Below, one piece after another: positions 1 to 8,408 of a stretch of DNA of 58,841 nt. A model generated the notes under the pieces. The model had not been told where the DNA came from. It worked only from the letters and a program-made list of their open reading frames with translations, and did not search any database. The stretch is from SZUA-521 sp041738285 (GTDB taxonomy: Bacteria; Pseudomonadota; Gammaproteobacteria; Pseudomonadales; Azotimanducaceae). The position numbers and the translations under genes are program-made. How positions within the stretch are numbered: the stretch's first letter is position 1; each line of letters starts with the position of its first letter. The stretch is from the NCBI GenBank assembly GCA_041738285.1, contig JBGSQB010000226.1, positions 1 to 58,841 of the forward strand, read 5' to 3'.

Positions 1-42
1 GCCATCCAGCAGGCGGGCCACGAATTTGAGGCGTTCGTCCAT
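1..42 (-). CDS. IS481-family transposase, 5' end only
   Basis: The minus strand begins ATG at 42 and reads MDERLKFVARLLDG before leaving the window. This opening is characteristic of IS481-type DDE transposases, whose next segment is normally a helix-turn-helix. A good ribosome binding site (GGAGTG) lies about 7 nt before the ATG. Only 14 codons are visible, so the catalytic DDE domain cannot be checked and it is unknown whether the gene is intact. Family assignment rests on the N-terminal signature alone. Confidence 0.6.
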   Translation of the reverse strand, partial: MDERLKFVARLLDG

Positions 43-62
43 ACGGTCACACTCCTTCCATG

Positions 63-85
63 GCATTTGGGGTCCCCCCAAATGC
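63..85. repeat. Perfect inverted repeat in the transposase leader
   Basis: GCATTTGGGG at 63-72 is followed by a 3-nt centre and its exact complement at 76-85. In the transcript this forms a 10-bp hairpin just ahead of the transposase ribosome binding site. It could limit read-through or translation of the transposase, or simply be part of the IS end. Confidence 0.55.
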
Positions 86-189
86 CTGATGTGTAACCTA
101 TGTCTCCGGTATCGAGTGTTACCCCTGTATCGGGTAGCCCACAAGCCCTTACCTACATGGCACGGCATCACGCAATCCCCCACTGTGGG

Positions 190-480
190 GATTATGTGGG
201 GATCACAATCTCGCCAAATGAAGCCGTGTCGATGCTCTCCAGGCTACGAGCGAAGCCCAGGTCGCGACCCTTCCACTCGGTAACTAGTTCGATCAGATAC
301 CCCCGCCGGGGTGAGCGCCGCCATGGCCCGCTGAAGCTGGGGACGGTACCTCTGCGTACCGGAGATGCCCTTGTCCTGAAACGCACGCTCGCACCCCGCT
401 GACTTGAGCGCGCTAATCTGTAGATCGAGGCTCTGATCCTGGGTTGAAAGCCGTGCGTGCATGCTGGGCCCTATAGACAA
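190..480 (-). pseudogene. Decayed serine recombinase (resolvase) remnant
   Basis: From 480 the minus strand encodes a resolvase N-terminus: RLSTQDQSLDLQ corresponds to the family's ARVSTQDQ-L-LQ catalytic-serine segment and is followed by FQDKGISGT. The frame then breaks. A second frame (192-386) carries a later part of the same domain, ending KGRDLGFARSLESIDTASFG, which matches the RG-GF-SL-ESIDTTTPGG stretch of the family. The connecting segment with the WKLDRLGRS motif and the whole C-terminus are missing. It is therefore a deleted, frameshifted relic beside the IS481 end. Confidence 0.6.
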
Positions 481-602
481 CGCAGCTGGGTGCGGAGCGT
501 AATGGAAGCAGCAGAACCATTTTCGGGAGAACGCGTCGTGAGGCGTGGCCGATCACCCCGATCGCCGACCGATCATGCGAACTGTCCTGCGCGGCGTCGC
601 CC

Positions 603-1694
603 GTGAATAGGTCTCAGTCGCGGGTGATACTGCGCGGTTTCCAGCAGTGGCTTGGCACTCCCGACTTCGAGGATCATGCGCTGGACGCGATGCGTCGATA
701 TTGTGGTGGTGACAAAGCCATCCTCATCAACCACCACACCGATGGGCGCCCGGGGGTTTTCATGCGAGCGCAGTTCCTGACGGGTCAGGAGCTTGACTCG
801 TACAATCGCGACTACGCGCCCTCCTACCCATTGGCCAAGCCGATCAACGCATTGCCCGTTGGCGTCGCGATAACGACCAACAGCATGATGGCACTGAGGG
901 AGTTTCGGAAGTTCCCCTACTTCGGCTGGGCGGACAGGTCCTACGGCGTCTATGAACTTGGCAGTGTCTTTTCACGCGCAGGCGCTGACACGATCGCCGT
1001 CGGCATTGCCCGCACCTTAGCCCAGGGCGACTTTACGACCGACCAAACTAGCCGGTTGCAATCGCTTGTGGGTCCTTTTCGGAGGGCGTACCTGCTACAC
1101 CGTCGAATGCGGACGACGTCCTCGCTCGATGGGGTGCGCGTAAGCACATTGATCGATCTCACGGACCCCTACTATGGCTGCTTCGCGATCAACCGCGATG
1201 GCACGGTCATCGAGACCAACGGCGGAGCTGACGACCACCTCGCTTGCGGCATCGCAGTGGTTTCGGTGGCTGGGCGGCTACGCTTCAAAGACTCCAGTGC
1301 ACAGCACATTCTGCAATCGGCGCTGACTCACAACGCGCAGAGCGCGACCATCCCGCTACGAAGTCTCGGGCCCGAGCTACTTTTTGCCACGGTGCTGCGT
1401 GTCAACGACCTTGACCTACCGAGTTCCACTACACAGGGAGCGCATTGGCTCGTATTTCTGCCCGTATTGAAACTTGCACACACCCGCCGCAAGGTGACCG
1501 CGTTTGCCGATGAACATTCGCTCACACACATGGAAACGCGGGTACTAGAACAGCTCGTTCACGGGATGGACATCCCCGCGATCGCGGCGCACCTCGAGCA
1601 CTCCATCGAAACTTGCCGGTCGACGTTGAAGCACATATTCCGTAAGTCGGGGACTCGAAGGCAGGCGGAATTGGTCGCAAGAGTGCTCACGTGA
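603..1694 (+). CDS. LuxR-type HTH transcriptional regulator
   Basis: This is a 363-residue protein whose last ~60 residues form a LuxR/GerE-type helix-turn-helix (LTHMETRVLEQLVHG, then IAAHLEHSIETCRSTLKHIF and SGTRRQAELV). The N-terminal 300 residues show no recognisable receiver or autoinducer domain and probably sense an unknown ligand. The start used is GTG at 603; no strong ribosome binding site is visible and a second GTG at 624 is possible. The gene lies upstream of, and in the same direction as, the Rieske oxygenase at 2012. The 317-bp gap between them holds two palindromes, so it is a plausible pathway regulator; that link is inferred. Confidence 0.8.
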   Translation: MNRSQSRVILRGFQQWLGTPDFEDHALDAMRRYCGGDKAILINHHTDGRPGVFMRAQFLTGQELDSYNRDYAPSYPLAKPINALPVGVAITTNSMMALREFRKFPYFGWADRSYGVYELGSVFSRAGADTIAVGIARTLAQGDFTTDQTSRLQSLVGPFRRAYLLHRRMRTTSSLDGVRVSTLIDLTDPYYGCFAINRDGTVIETNGGADDHLACGIAVVSVAGRLRFKDSSAQHILQSALTHNAQSATIPLRSLGPELLFATVLRVNDLDLPSSTTQGAHWLVFLPVLKLAHTRRKVTAFADEHSLTHMETRVLEQLVHGMDIPAIAAHLEHSIETCRSTLKHIFRKSGTRRQAELVARVLT

Positions 1695-1944
1695 ACCTCA
1701 ATGTCCAGCGTACAGGCCTCGATGCCGCTTAGCGGCTAAGGCTCTCGCACCGCAACTACTTCCAGGCGCTAGTACCTGACCTACGGAGATACCGGACCGC
1801 TCACTCCGAACGGCCTGTGCAGCGGGCATCCTGCCGCGACGTCGTCCGTCGATTGACCCCCAGGGCACACGTCTCCGTGCGCCCGTTGGCGCCTTGGCGA
1901 GCACCCGTCGAGCGCGAAAAAAAATGATGTAGCAACCCGCTCCC

Positions 1945-1960
1945 AACCATTGGTATGGTT
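1945..1960. promoter_or_regulatory. Palindrome upstream of the Rieske oxygenase gene
   Basis: AACCAT and ATGGTT are exact inverted repeats around TGGT, 51 bp before the start codon at 2012. With the second palindrome at 1971 it is a candidate operator, possibly for the LuxR-type regulator at 603. Apart from these two palindromes, nothing else is recognisable in the 1695-2011 gap. Confidence 0.35.
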
Positions 1961-1970
1961 CATGGGTAAA

Positions 1971-1988
1971 ACCGTCACGCATGACGGT
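1971..1988. promoter_or_regulatory. 18-bp palindrome just before the Rieske oxygenase
   Basis: ACCGTCA and TGACGGT are exact inverted repeats around CGCA and end 23 bp before the ATG at 2012. The close position would suit a repressor site, or a hairpin in the leader ahead of the ribosome binding site (AGGGGAAAC). Confidence 0.45.
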
Positions 1989-2011
1989 ATTGGACAACAC
2001 GTAGGGGAAAC

Positions 2012-3367
2012 ATGGCGGCAACCTTCAAGAGACTGAACCCTGAGACGATGACGCGCTCGCCAGGGCTCACGTATCAGGATCTTCTGGACCAGGACACCCA
2101 TGCGGTGCCGGACGTGCTCCGGCTTCAGTCACCGCGGGACATGGGGCTGGAAGATTTCCCCATCGATCGGTACATCTCCAAGGCGTACCACGACAAGGAA
2201 GTGGAACGGCTGTGGATGAAGGCCTGGCAGTTTGCCTGCCGGGAAGAAGAGATTCCCAAGCCTGGCGATCACATCCGCTATGACATTGCCGGCCGGTCGT
2301 TTCTCATCGTCCGGCAACACGACGGGGGTCTTAAGACCTACCCGAATGCCTGCCTGCACCGGGGCCGGATGCTGAAGGAAAACGACGGTTGCGCCTCAGA
2401 ACTGCGCTGTCCGTTCCACGGTTTCGCCTGGGCGCTCGATGGCGGTCTGAAAGACATTCCCGCGGGCTGGGACTTTCCGCAGGTGGACCGGAAGAACTTC
2501 GGCTTGCCAGAAATCCCCACCGCGACCTGGGCGGGATTCGTGTTCATCAACCCGGATCAGAACTGTGCGCCGCTCGCGCCCTTCATCCGCGATCTGGCTG
2601 AGCAGTTCGAACGCTGGGATCTGGGATCCCTCTACATTCAGGCCCATGTGGCGCGCATCGTGCCCTGCAACTGGAAGATCGCCCAGGAAGCCTTTTGCGA
2701 GGCTTATCATGTGAATGCGACACATCCGCAGATTCTGCGCAGCCTCGGTGACACGAATAGCCAGGTGGATATCTGGGAAAATTGCGCGCGGGTAATCACC
2801 CCCGGTGGTACCCAAAGCCCGTTGCTCGACTACGAGGTGTCCGATGAGGGCATTCTCCGCGCGATGATGGATATCCCGGCCGAGGTTGAGATGCCGCCAC
2901 TGCCGGCCGGTATGAATGCGCGTGCCTATCTGGCGGCCATGAGCCGGGAAGGTCTGCGCGCCGCGGGCGGTGATCGGGTCGATGAGTACTGCGATGCCGA
3001 GATCGTGGACAGCATCGACTACACCCTGTTCCCGAACTTCCATCCGTGGGGTGCGTTCAACAAAATCGTCTACCGCTTCCGACCGAACGGCCACGATCAT
3101 CGCAGCGCCATCATGGAGTGCTACCAGCTGATGCCGTTTCAGGGCGAGCGACCGCCCGCGGCGAAGATTCATTGGCTGGGCAACGATGAGAAGTGGTCAT
3201 CGGTGCTGGGCTTTCTGGGCCGGGTGTTCGATCAGGACCTCTTCAACATGCCGAACGTGCAGCGCGGCCTCGAGGCCACCTACAAGCCGACCGTCACGCT
3301 GTCCGCCTACCAGGAAGGCAAGGTGCGCTGGCTACAGCACAAACTCAACGAATGGGTGGGGGACTGA
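2012..3367 (+). CDS. Aromatic ring-hydroxylating oxygenase, Rieske alpha subunit
   Basis: This is a 451-residue Rieske non-heme iron oxygenase large subunit. The Rieske [2Fe-2S] ligands are C114-x-H116 (CLHRGRM) and C133-x2-H136 (CPFHGF). The catalytic domain carries EAYHVNATH, with H233 and H238 as iron ligands. The length fits family alpha subunits. It would insert oxygen into an organic substrate using electrons from a ferredoxin/reductase, and neither lies next to it. AGGGGAAAC precedes the ATG. It sits between the LuxR regulator and a small gene starting 2 nt after its stop, so the two are probably co-transcribed. The substrate cannot be read from sequence. Confidence 0.9.
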   Translation: MAATFKRLNPETMTRSPGLTYQDLLDQDTHAVPDVLRLQSPRDMGLEDFPIDRYISKAYHDKEVERLWMKAWQFACREEEIPKPGDHIRYDIAGRSFLIVRQHDGGLKTYPNACLHRGRMLKENDGCASELRCPFHGFAWALDGGLKDIPAGWDFPQVDRKNFGLPEIPTATWAGFVFINPDQNCAPLAPFIRDLAEQFERWDLGSLYIQAHVARIVPCNWKIAQEAFCEAYHVNATHPQILRSLGDTNSQVDIWENCARVITPGGTQSPLLDYEVSDEGILRAMMDIPAEVEMPPLPAGMNARAYLAAMSREGLRAAGGDRVDEYCDAEIVDSIDYTLFPNFHPWGAFNKIVYRFRPNGHDHRSAIMECYQLMPFQGERPPAAKIHWLGNDEKWSSVLGFLGRVFDQDLFNMPNVQRGLEATYKPTVTLSAYQEGKVRWLQHKLNEWVGD

Positions 3368-3369
3368 TC

Positions 3370-3606
3370 GTGTCGCTGACGCATCCATTCGATCCGGACT
3401 CGCACTACGAGTTGATGGCAGACGGGAATATCCGAGTCAGCAATCGCGGCCGGCAGGGGATCTTCTCACCGGCGGGCGTGCATCTCTCCGGGGAGATCTG
3501 GGAAGCCGACCCGCAAATCTGTGTCTGGGTCAGCAACGTGCCTGATCCAACCACTCAGCTCGCTACCTCGCGCATCGCCGGCCGGGACGACGGCAAGGGG
3601 ATCTGA
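3370..3606 (+). CDS. Small hypothetical protein linked to the Rieske gene
   Basis: This is a 78-residue soluble protein starting at GTG 3370, with GGGGGA about 7 nt upstream inside the end of the oxygenase gene. An in-frame ATG at 3352 would overlap that gene by 16 nt. It contains a segment reading PDSHYELMADGNIRVSN and no signal peptide or membrane segment. I do not recognise the family. Tight linkage to the oxygenase suggests an accessory role, possibly a beta-like subunit substitute; this is inference only, and its size is well below that of known beta subunits. Confidence 0.6.
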   Translation: MSLTHPFDPDSHYELMADGNIRVSNRGRQGIFSPAGVHLSGEIWEADPQICVWVSNVPDPTTQLATSRIAGRDDGKGI

Positions 3607-3615
3607 GAAAACCAG

Positions 3616-3630
3616 GGAAGCTCTGCACAG
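3616..3630. repeat. Possible terminus relic of the CTAG-flanked MITE
   Basis: CCAG at 3612-3615 followed by GGAAGCTCTGCACAG closely matches the left end of the repeat at 8421 (CTAG then GGAAGCTCTGAACAAG). No second end or internal part is present. It may be a solo end or chance similarity. Confidence 0.3.
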
Positions 3631-3678
3631 TTCGCAGCTCTCAGGCCGAGCGCGATTCGGACGAAATGAGGAGACAGC

Positions 3679-4884
3679 ATGAGAGTTGATGGAACCGTCG
3701 CTGCCGGCTTCGAGCCCGTGCAGTCGTGCCTCGAAGCAGCTGACGATCAGCTTCTCGGTGGTGGCTGCGCGCTCGCCGTCACATTGAACGGTGAGCCGGT
3801 AATAGACCTCTGGGCCGGGTTCGCGGCACCGGGTCAGCCATGGCAACAGGATACCCGCGCCGTGTTGATGTCGGCCACCAAGGCCGCGGCGGCAACCTGC
3901 ATGGCGCTGCTCGTGGACCGTGGGCAACTGGACCCGGATGCGCCGGTGGCAACCTATTGGCCCGAGTTCGCGGCCAACGGCAAGGCGGCGATCACAGTTG
4001 CCGAGGTGCTGGATCATTCCGCCGGCACCATCACGATTCCACGCTACGAAAACCTGCTGCAGTGGAATGGTCGTGGGTGGGACGAGATCGAGGAGATCGA
4101 AGCGCGACTTGCGTCAGCTGCGCCCGAGTGGGAGCCCGGTTCCTGCCATGGCTACCACGGACTGACGTGTGGTTGGGCCTGGGACGCGCTGATGCGTCGC
4201 GTTGATGGGCGCAGCCTCGGCTCTTTTTTTCGCGAGGAGATCGCAGGTCCACTGAACCTGGATTTTTCGATCGGGACACCGGCTGCCGACTGTCAGCGCG
4301 TTGCGCGTGTGCAGGATTTTGACCTGTCCGGCTTGGCGCCGGAGCTGCGGGCGCTGTTAGAACCGCTGCTGCTGAGCAACCGAGATCCGTCGCACCTCTG
4401 TGGAAAAGCATTCTTGGCGCGCGAAGGGGTCGGTGCGCTGGATCGACTGGCCATGCTGATGAACAATCCACGGGTTCTCGCAACCGAGGTGCCGGCAGGC
4501 AACGGTACTGCGACGGCGCGCAGTCTGGCGCGGTTTCACGCGCTGCTTGCGGGTTGGGGAAGCCTGGATGGCGTTACGCTGCTGTCCGCCGAGACCATCG
4601 CGCGCTTCAGCGCGGAACGTCGCACCGAAGTCGATCTGGTATTGGGAATGCCCACGAGCCGCGGCCTTGGTTTTTTCCTGAATCGGGTGGAAGGCCCGCT
4701 CGGACGGGGCATGGGTCCAACACCCACTGCATTCGGGCACAGCGGTGCCGGCGGCCAGCAGGGGTTTGCCGATCCAGAGCGTGGCGTATCGCTGGGTTTC
4801 GTGCGCAACCACCTGACGCTCGAACCGTTCTTCGGTCCGAAGTTGGTGGAGTGCGTCTACGAATGCGTCAAGAACGCGTCCTGA
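3679..4884 (+). CDS. Serine hydrolase, class C beta-lactamase-like (EstB type)
   Basis: This 401-residue protein has the beta-lactamase/penicillin-binding fold signature S65-x2-K68 (SATK) near the N-terminus and a Tyr-containing HGYHGLT segment around residue 155 in the place of the YxN motif. GHSGAGGQQGFAD near residue 360 occupies the KTG/HxG position. Family members are mostly cytoplasmic esterases rather than antibiotic-hydrolysing enzymes, and no signal peptide is visible here. The ATG follows GAGGAGACAGC. It lies downstream of the Rieske pair and could hydrolyse an ester made in the same pathway; the substrate is unknown. Nothing gene-like is convincing in the gap 4885-5171. Confidence 0.8.
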   Translation: MRVDGTVAAGFEPVQSCLEAADDQLLGGGCALAVTLNGEPVIDLWAGFAAPGQPWQQDTRAVLMSATKAAAATCMALLVDRGQLDPDAPVATYWPEFAANGKAAITVAEVLDHSAGTITIPRYENLLQWNGRGWDEIEEIEARLASAAPEWEPGSCHGYHGLTCGWAWDALMRRVDGRSLGSFFREEIAGPLNLDFSIGTPAADCQRVARVQDFDLSGLAPELRALLEPLLLSNRDPSHLCGKAFLAREGVGALDRLAMLMNNPRVLATEVPAGNGTATARSLARFHALLAGWGSLDGVTLLSAETIARFSAERRTEVDLVLGMPTSRGLGFFLNRVEGPLGRGMGPTPTAFGHSGAGGQQGFADPERGVSLGFVRNHLTLEPFFGPKLVECVYECVKNAS

Positions 4885-5171
4885 CGTTGCTCGGGTGAAT
4901 GGCTTGTGGATAGTGCCGGACACAGTCGTCTCACTGCCGTGAGCGTAGCGACCCATCTCCGCGGCCACGGGCTTACCACACATCTCAGTCAGTCGACGGA
5001 GTCTTGGTTGAGCACCTCTCCATCACTAGTCAGCGTCACCAGTACTCCGTTGTTCGGGGGAGGCGGTTGGAAACGCTGACGATCGAGGTGGGACGCGCTG
5101 CCGCCACCGTTGGGGTGCCGCATCATCTCTACCAACGCCCAACTCAAGATTTCGATCTCGGCTTCGCCAGC

Positions 5172-5185
5172 GTTCGTTAGCGTAC
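5172..5185 (+). promoter_or_regulatory. GTACG-N4-CGTAC type operator, site 1
   Basis: GTTCGTTAGCGTAC matches the perfect site at 12371 at 11 of 14 positions. It is 62 bp upstream of the ATG at 5248. TAGCTT, a weak -10, starts 22 nt after it (5208), placing the operator centre near -41.5. It is a candidate Crp/Fnr-family site. Confidence 0.5.
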
Positions 5186-5247
5186 GGACACATGCTTGAT
5201 CATTGCGTAGCTTTGCTATCGAACTTTGGAACTATGATGGGCGAACA

Positions 5248-5793
5248 ATGAACAGGTCGATGATCATCGGAACTGCACTGGGTGTATCCGTTGCGGCCGC
5301 AGGTGCGAGCTTTGCCGGGTACCAAATGATGTCCGGGCAAAATTATGCCGAAGTCACGCAGGTCACTCCGCTTCTCGAGAGGGTGAATACGCCGCGCGAG
5401 GAGTGCCGAGATGCGCCGGTAACGCGACAGAAGCCGATCAAGGATCCGAACCGTCTGACCGGCACCGTCACTGGCGCAATCGCCGGTGGCGTCCTGGGCA
5501 ACGAATTGGGTGGAGACGGCAGCAACACCGGCGCCAAGATTGCCGGTGCCGCGGTCGGTGGGCTTGCCGGCAACAAGGTCCAGGAGAGTATTCAGAAAGG
5601 TGCGACGTACACCGACATCGAGACGGTTTGCAATTCAGTGAACGATGTCAGTGAGCGCACGGTGGGATACAACGTCAGTTACCGCATCGGCGATACCACC
5701 GGACAGGTGCGGATGGACCACGACCCCGGCAACCGAATCCCGCTGCGCGACGGTCAGTTGATTCTTGCGAACGCCGACACGACATCCCCCTAG
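5248..5793 (+). CDS. Glycine-zipper 2TM surface protein
   Basis: This 181-residue protein begins MNRSMIIGTALGVSVAAAG, a signal-anchor-like hydrophobic stretch, and has a Gly/Ala-rich glycine zipper at about residues 70-115 (TGAIAGGVLGNELGG, then GAKIAGAAVGGLAGN). Such domains occur in 17-kDa surface antigen-like envelope proteins. A tail rich in charged residues follows. The ATG at 5248 is chosen over an upstream in-frame ATG at 5203 because the signal sequence starts there. A hairpin follows the stop and a candidate Crp/Fnr-type site lies upstream. The likely role is envelope integrity or stress response; the precise function is unknown. Confidence 0.75.
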   Translation: MNRSMIIGTALGVSVAAAGASFAGYQMMSGQNYAEVTQVTPLLERVNTPREECRDAPVTRQKPIKDPNRLTGTVTGAIAGGVLGNELGGDGSNTGAKIAGAAVGGLAGNKVQESIQKGATYTDIETVCNSVNDVSERTVGYNVSYRIGDTTGQVRMDHDPGNRIPLRDGQLILANADTTSP

Positions 5794-5802
5794 GCCTGGT
5801 TC

Positions 5803-5823
5803 GTCCGGCGAGAACCGCCGGAC
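5803..5823 (+). terminator. Hairpin after the glycine-zipper gene
   Basis: GTCCGGCG and CGCCGGAC form a perfect 8-bp GC-rich stem with a 5-nt loop, 10 bp beyond the stop codon at 5793. There is no T-run, so intrinsic termination would be imperfect, but position and shape suit a terminator. Confidence 0.5.
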
Positions 5824-5894
5824 ATCGCCACGAATTCGCCCGAGACGACACCCAGTACGCCCGCCGGAGCACTCAAAAGTACCGCAACCACAAT

Positions 5895-5908
5895 GTACGG
5901 TGCCGCAC
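5895..5908 (+). promoter_or_regulatory. GTACG-N4-CGTAC type operator, site 2
   Basis: GTACGGTGCCGCAC matches the perfect site at 11 of 14 positions. A TACACT hexamer (4/6 to TATAAT) begins 23 nt after it, at 5932. The next gene, a small lipoprotein, starts at 6020. Confidence 0.5.
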
Positions 5909-6019
5909 AGTGCGATGTTGGTATCGGCGGATACACTCGCCCGGTCAGTTCACTCTCATCGCTCGGACCTAGGATCTCTCCCGGTGTTGCCGAGCGTATT
6001 TCAAACAAGGATATTGAAG

Positions 6020-6238
6020 ATGAAAGTTCCAGGAATGCTTGCGATTGCAGTGTGCTCAGCCGTGCTGTTGGCATCCGGCTGCGCTAAGAAGGACAGCCCC
6101 ATCGACAATGCGGTCGAGAGCACCAAAGACGCGCTCGATATGCGGGACAACGAGAAGCTCAAAGACGCGGGTGAGCATGTCAAGGACGCACTGGATGATG
6201 CGGCCGAAGGCGTCGAAGACGCTGTGCAGGGGAACTAA
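6020..6238 (+). CDS. Small entericidin-like lipoprotein
   Basis: This is a 72-residue protein with an N-terminal signal and lipobox (LLASGC). The acidic/basic helical remainder contains two similar units around DNAVESTKDALDM and DAGEHVKDALDDAA. This resembles short stress-induced lipoproteins with amphipathic helical repeats. The start is ATG 6020 with AAGGA about 9 nt upstream; earlier in-frame codons lack a signal sequence. The predicted location is membrane-anchored in the periplasm. It has its own candidate operator at 5895. Confidence 0.7.
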   Translation: MKVPGMLAIAVCSAVLLASGCAKKDSPIDNAVESTKDALDMRDNEKLKDAGEHVKDALDDAAEGVEDAVQGN

Positions 6239-6276
6239 CGCGAAGGTCTGAACGCCCGATGGCTCGCACCGATATG

Positions 6277-7095
6277 TCAGCTTCGGGTCCGACTGGCCTC
6301 GTACAGCGGCATCACCGTTGGCAGCAATGCGCTGATGGTTTGAATGCGGCTGCCTTCGGCGGGATGCGTGCTCAGGAACTCCGGTGGTCGTCCACCTTGA
6401 CCTGCCCCCATCATCTTCTTCCACAGCGTCAGCCCAGCTCGTGGGTCGTAGCCGGCCCGCGCGGAAAGTTCGAGGCCGATCTGATCTGCCTCGGTTTCAT
6501 CGGTGCGACTGAACCGGGTTGCGATGAGCGCCTGGTATCCCACAGTGGCGATATCAGCGGCGCCAGTGTTCGCACCCAAGACTGCCGCGCCCGCGCCGAT
6601 GCCCGCCTGCGCAGCGAGAGCCTGAGATAGCTGTTCCCTGGAGTGCTCGCGCAAGGCATGACCGATTTCGTGGCCAAGCACGACAGCCAGTTCGTCATCC
6701 GTCAGCTCGAGCTGAGTAATCAGGCCCGAGTACACCATGATCCTGGCGCCCGGCATGCAGAATGCATTGCGTTCATCGCTGTCGATTACGTTGACATCCC
6801 AGGGCCAGCCCGTAGCGTCGTCCCGAAACACGCGCACCTGTGGTTTGATCCGTTGCACGATGCCGCGCACGCGTCGGGTCAAAGCCGGATCACGATTGAG
6901 GGTTCCCTTGCCGGTGGCGTCGCCCACGAGCTTTGCGTACGCCTGTGCCGACACCTGCTCCAGTTGTTCTGCCGACACCAGCATCAGCTGTGGCCTCGTC
7001 ACCCCGACGGCGCCCGCTGTCGTTGTGGTCTGACAGCCCATGCTCAATGTCAGCACGGTAAGCAGCGCAGCGTAGTGGATACAGGCTTTGTTCAA
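6277..7095 (-). CDS. M48-family metalloprotease lipoprotein
   Basis: This 272-residue protein has a lipoprotein signal (LSMGC, Cys21) and the zinc-protease motif H142-E143-x2-H146 (HEIGH). A downstream Glu in ETEAD (about residue 202) is the third zinc ligand of M48 enzymes. This is the periplasmic, single-domain M48 layout (LoiP/YcaL-like), used in outer-membrane protein quality control. It has a candidate regulatory palindrome at 7151 upstream and belongs to the surrounding envelope-stress cluster. The substrate is unknown. Confidence 0.85.
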   Translation of the reverse strand: MNKACIHYAALLTVLTLSMGCQTTTTAGAVGVTRPQLMLVSAEQLEQVSAQAYAKLVGDATGKGTLNRDPALTRRVRGIVQRIKPQVRVFRDDATGWPWDVNVIDSDERNAFCMPGARIMVYSGLITQLELTDDELAVVLGHEIGHALREHSREQLSQALAAQAGIGAGAAVLGANTGAADIATVGYQALIATRFSRTDETEADQIGLELSARAGYDPRAGLTLWKKMMGAGQGGRPPEFLSTHPAEGSRIQTISALLPTVMPLYEASRTRS

Positions 7096-7150
7096 GTCAC
7101 ACCTCGCGGAAGCAGATTGTGCAGGTAGCGCAGGTTCGTCCGAACACTCC

Positions 7151-7164
7151 GTACGGGAGCGAAC
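7151..7164 (-). promoter_or_regulatory. GTACG-N4-CGTAC type operator, site 3
   Basis: Read on the minus strand, GTTCGCTCCCGTAC matches the perfect site at 11 of 14 positions, 55 bp before the M48 gene. No convincing -10 hexamer is seen 22-23 nt downstream, making it the weakest promoter in the set. Confidence 0.4.
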
Positions 7165-7212
7165 AAAGCGGGCGTGCGTGTCACGAAGGTCGCTGGCCAG
7201 ATTCCGATCTCG

Positions 7213-8364
7213 TCAGTCGCTGAGCAGTTCGCCAATCGGGTGCATCGGCTCCAGGTGCTGCGAAACGACTTTCAGGATGACCACGATGGGTATGCCGAGC
7301 AGAAGTCCCCACACACCCCACAACCAACCCCAGAACAGCAACGATATGAACACGGCCGCGGGGTTCACGCTGGCAATCCTGCCGGTCATCCACGTGGTGA
7401 CGAAGGTCCCCACGAACGTTGCAATGGTCAGCGACGCACCGGCGAGGGCGAGCGCCATCAGCAGCGAATCGAACTGCATGAAGGCGGCCATACCGATCGC
7501 CATCGCGGTCACACCGGGACCGAGGTACGGAATGAGATGGAGCAGTCCCGCGGCGGCGGCCCATGCGCCCGCATTTTCCAATCCAAACCAACGAAACGCG
7601 ACCCAGCACAGTAGTCCCACCAGCAGGTTGGTGGTCAGGAGCATCAGCATGTACTGCTGAATCGATCCGTTGATGCCATCGAGAATGTGGATCGTGCTTT
7701 TTTTGTTCGATAGCGACGGTCCCGTGAGGCGAACCAGCTTGCGCTTGAATGAGTCACCGCCCAGCAGCAGGAAGAAGACCAGAAACAGCACCATGACCGT
7801 TTGACCGATCGCGGCCATGGCGCGCATCGAATTGCCCCACAGGAAGCGACCAAGCTTGAAGGTCGGTTGAACCACAATGACCTCCGTTGCCTTCTCGCGC
7901 ACGGGCGAACTGCCCTCCGCCGCTTTCGTGGTGGCCTCTTCAACCTGAGCGGCCGCGTCCTGCATGATCTGTAGATTCCCGACTTCAGTGCCTTGAAGGC
8001 GCGTAAGCGCATCGCCGAATTTAGTGGCGGCGTCGGGCAGTTGCTCGATGACGGCCTGCACCTGGTTACGCAGTGAGTAGCCGCCCAGTACCAAGGCACC
8101 AATGACGCCGATCATGACGATCAGCGTCGCCATCACGCGTGGCAACCTGATGACTTCCAGCCACGCGACCAGTGGGGTGAGCGTGTAGGAGATGATGACG
8201 CCAAACAGCAACGGGACCAAAAACGATTGCGCCCACGACAACGCATACACGGATGCGATGGTCGCAAGGACAGTCAGCGCTATCTGTCGCGGCGTCTTTG
8301 GGAATAAGTTCGCAGTGGCAGTGAGAGGGGGCGGCAATTCAGGATCATCTTCGATCGTTTTCAT
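7213..8364 (-). CDS. AI-2E family transporter (PerM-like)
   Basis: This is a 383-residue polytopic membrane protein with paired hydrophobic segments at the N-terminus (ALSWAQSFLVPLLFGVIISY) and a central soluble region of roughly residues 110-200. Several C-terminal membrane segments follow, including LLHLIPYLGPGVTAMAIGM, which is typical of the family. Members export small molecules or act as Na+/H+ antiporters; naming after AI-2 is historical and no signalling role is implied. It stands alone between the M48 gene and the MITE-ended operon. None of the 14-bp palindromes lies directly upstream. Confidence 0.85.
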   Translation of the reverse strand: MKTIEDDPELPPPLTATANLFPKTPRQIALTVLATIASVYALSWAQSFLVPLLFGVIISYTLTPLVAWLEVIRLPRVMATLIVMIGVIGALVLGGYSLRNQVQAVIEQLPDAATKFGDALTRLQGTEVGNLQIMQDAAAQVEEATTKAAEGSSPVREKATEVIVVQPTFKLGRFLWGNSMRAMAAIGQTVMVLFLVFFLLLGGDSFKRKLVRLTGPSLSNKKSTIHILDGINGSIQQYMLMLLTTNLLVGLLCWVAFRWFGLENAGAWAAAAGLLHLIPYLGPGVTAMAIGMAAFMQFDSLLMALALAGASLTIATFVGTFVTTWMTGRIASVNPAAVFISLLFWGWLWGVWGLLLGIPIVVILKVVSQHLEPMHPIGELLSD

Positions 8365-8408
8365 GCCCCCGGTTCACAGTTGAGTAGGTCCAATGAATCA
8401 GCTCGAGC

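Larger units (their letters stand above)
1..115 (-). mobile_element. Right-hand edge of an IS481-like insertion sequence
   Basis: The transposase start codon lies at 42 and the sequence TGTAACCTATGTCTCCGGT at 92-110 resembles the terminal repeats of IS481 elements. The element would extend leftwards out of the window. The exact outer boundary is not resolved, because the second end and any target duplication are not visible. Confidence 0.4.

Noticed and set aside
4885..5171. A minus-strand frame of about 60 codons (containing EAEIEILSWALVEMM)
   Set aside because: There is no start codon in a sensible position, no ribosome binding site and no recognised family; it may be chance.
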